Assembly: GCF_002014985.1 (NCBI RefSeq) | Contig: NZ_MUXU01000110.1 | Location: forward strand, 1 to 6,587 | Direction of reading: 5' to 3' | Length of the DNA stretch: 6,587 bases | Origin: Moraxella caviae | GTDB taxonomy: Bacteria; Pseudomonadota; Gammaproteobacteria; Pseudomonadales; Moraxellaceae | Notes under the pieces: generated by a model | Told to the model about the DNA's origin: nothing | What the model saw: only the letters and a program-made list of their open reading frames with translations | Database searches by the model: none | Part shown: piece by piece, positions 5,290-6,587 of the stretch | Numbering within the stretch: the first letter of the stretch is position 1 | Layout: every line of letters starts with the position of its first letter | Program-made: the position numbers and the translations under genes

Positions 5290-5331
5290 GACCATAAAGG
5301 CGTTATAAAAAGCACAAATTAAAGCGCAAGT

Positions 5332-6587
5332 TTAGGCTTTTTTACCGCCTGTCATGCTCATCACGCCAAAGAATACCAGCGGCCAGACGATTGCGCCAAT
5401 CCACCAAGTTGGTGAGAAAATCACCGCAAGACCAATCAGACCTGCTTGAATGGCGTAGTAAGTCATGGCAATCAAGGTCTTACGAATGATTAGACCTTCA
5501 CGGTTCACCATGCCCACGACCGCACAGGCAGCGACCACGTTATGCACGCTGATCATATTACCCGCTGCACCGCCCACGGCTTGTAGCGCCACCACGTTTG
5601 ATGCCATCATGCCATCAAGACCGATTTGGGTAGCGGTACTCCATTGAAAATGGCTAAACATCATGTTTGATACGGTGTTTGAGCCTGCGATGAACGCACC
5701 CAACGCACCAATCCACGGCGCAAACACTGGCCACACATCACCAAAGGCGTTCGCTGCACCTGCTGCCAGCACTTTTGGCATGGCAAGAATTTGTACAGCA
5801 GCGTCAGGCGATGTGCCAGAGTTGATGAACACTTGCACCATCGGGATAGAAAACAGCAGGGCAGGCGCGGCAGCCAGCATGGTGATGCCAGAATCTTTCC
5901 AGCTTTTTTTCACCGTATCGCCTTTCATGCCAAAGATGAAAATACACAGGATTGACACCAATAGCAGCACCGTACCCGGTGAGTATAGCAGCTGCGTTTT
6001 GTTGGTGATGCTTGTGCCGAAAATCTCTGAAAAAGTGATGACGGCATTATTGCTCAGCCAGTCTTTTAGTGGCTTGATGGTGCGTGTGGCAACCAAAATA
6101 CCAATCACCAGCAAGTATGGCGAAAAGGCGTGCAATACTGAGTATTTGGCTTTTTCGTTGGTGTCTACGTTGGTTGGTGCAAGTGTGCCTTTCCAGTCTT
6201 CTTCCCAGCGATCGCGCGGCGCAAAATCAAAAGTTTCTTTTGGCGTTAGGAAATTGTACTTGGCAGCGGTAATCACAATCGCAAGACCAACAACCGCACC
6301 CAACAGCGATGGCAGCTCAGGGCCGACAAAGCGTGCGGTCAGATAGTACGGCACGGTAAAAGCCAGACCTGCAAAAATGGCAAATGGCGCAGCTTTTAAA
6401 CCTTCGGTAAAAGAGCGTTTTTCGCCAAAAAAGCGTGTCAAGAATGCGCACAAAATCAGCGGAATCAGCACGCCCACGGTGGCATGAATAAAGCCCACAC
6501 GCTCGGTGATGACCAGCAGGTATTGTGGCAAATCAAGCCCGTATTGCGCAATGGCAGAAGCCACGTCGGCTATGTTCAAAACCGAGT
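5332..6587 (-). CDS. lldP: L-lactate permease, C-terminal part (5' end beyond the right edge)
   Basis: A polytopic inner-membrane LctP-family symporter that imports L-lactate (and probably related hydroxy acids) with protons. About 418 codons are visible against roughly 550 for the family, so some 130-150 N-terminal residues are missing. An apparent TTG start at 6579 is internal: the frame stays open upstream (Ser-Val-Leu-Asn-Ile-Ala) to the edge. Hydrophobic helices, numbered from that TTG, lie near 30-50, 64-86, 89-107, 151-166, 203-218, 232-252, 287-300, 325-355, 368-388 and 391-409. The family hallmark GSNTVSNMMF is at 299-308, followed by the QAVGGAAGNMISVHNVVAAC stretch at 333-352. The protein ends in MTGGKKA. 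It lies upstream of lldD on the same strand, so the two form a lactate uptake and oxidation module, but its own terminator follows. The promoter and any lldR control lie outside the window. Confidence 0.93.
   Translation of the reverse strand, partial: SVLNIADVASAIAQYGLDLPQYLLVITERVGFIHATVGVLIPLILCAFLTRFFGEKRSFTEGLKAAPFAIFAGLAFTVPYYLTARFVGPELPSLLGAVVGLAIVITAAKYNFLTPKETFDFAPRDRWEEDWKGTLAPTNVDTNEKAKYSVLHAFSPYLLVIGILVATRTIKPLKDWLSNNAVITFSEIFGTSITNKTQLLYSPGTVLLLVSILCIFIFGMKGDTVKKSWKDSGITMLAAAPALLFSIPMVQVFINSGTSPDAAVQILAMPKVLAAGAANAFGDVWPVFAPWIGALGAFIAGSNTVSNMMFSHFQWSTATQIGLDGMMASNVVALQAVGGAAGNMISVHNVVAACAVVGMVNREGLIIRKTLIAMTYYAIQAGLIGLAVIFSPTWWIGAIVWPLVFFGVMSMTGGKKA

Larger units (their letters stand above)
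4932..5331. other. Intergenic and leader region between lldP and lldD
   Basis: These 400 AT-rich bases contain no credible gene. Read leftward they hold the lldP terminator (5289-5254), a promoter candidate (5252-5223), a 28-bp dyad (5140-5113), several TTAAAATTTTA-type palindromes (4955-4965, 5042-5053), a small AACTT-TTT-AAGTT dyad (5058-5070), and the lldD ribosome binding site. No recognisable LldR-type TGGT-N-ACCA operator and no lldR gene are seen. Confidence 0.7.

Noticed and set aside
5663..6346. A 227-codon plus-strand frame antisense to lldP
   Set aside because: It lies entirely inside the well-supported lldP coding region; long antisense frames commonly arise opposite hydrophobic genes with this codon bias.
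6577..6579. TTG at 6579 as the true start of lldP (415 residues)
   Set aside because: LctP permeases are about 550 residues and the frame stays open to the window edge, so this is an internal Leu codon in a truncated gene.
1..6587. CRISPR array, tRNA or rRNA genes, toxin-antitoxin or defence genes
   Set aside because: No regularly spaced repeats, cloverleaf or rRNA-like segments, and no small paired genes with such motifs were seen on either strand.

Overview
The window reads as ordinary chromosomal DNA of an AT-rich gammaproteobacterium, most likely a Moraxella or close relative in Moraxellaceae. This rests on the hupB-ppiD gene order, on the PpiD N-terminus (MEKMRKF followed by a single signal anchor), which resembles my recollection of Moraxellaceae PpiD, on an IS1016-like element of the IS1595 family, and on very A/T-rich intergenic DNA around moderately GC coding DNA. 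The genus is an inference; no 16S or other decisive marker is present.

Layout from left to right. 1-434: the terminal part of an IS1595-family (IS1016-like) insertion sequence, with its transposase running leftward off the window. 435-856: an AT-rich gap holding the leader and two plausible promoters of hupB. 857-1129: hupB, the HU DNA-binding protein, closed by a strong intrinsic terminator. 1421-3268: ppiD, a membrane-anchored periplasmic folding factor with its own promoter and terminator. 3323-3722: a gene-free convergent gap with a G-rich tract and two neighbouring copies of a small hairpin-forming repeat. 3723-4931 (minus): lldD, FMN-dependent L-lactate dehydrogenase. 4932-5331: a leader and promoter region containing a 9-bp dyad. 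5332-6587 (minus): the C-terminal three quarters of lldP, the L-lactate permease, whose 5' end lies beyond the right edge.

The genes fall into two functional pairs. hupB and ppiD are the tail of the classical lon-hupB-ppiD neighbourhood of gammaproteobacteria (nucleoid structure and envelope protein folding). The position directly before hupB, where lon might be expected, is occupied by the insertion sequence, at least at the window edge. lldP and lldD form an L-lactate uptake and oxidation module: the permease imports lactate, and LldD oxidises it to pyruvate and feeds electrons to the quinone pool. A convincing terminator after lldP and a separate promoter candidate suggest lldD is at least partly transcribed on its own.

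I found no evidence of an undescribed multi-gene system. The most interesting signals are small: a possibly leaderless IS transposase mRNA, a palindrome exactly filling the spacer of the ppiD promoter, a parvulin domain that has lost its catalytic residues, paired repeats whose stem is preserved by G-U-compatible changes, and a dyad in the long lldD leader.
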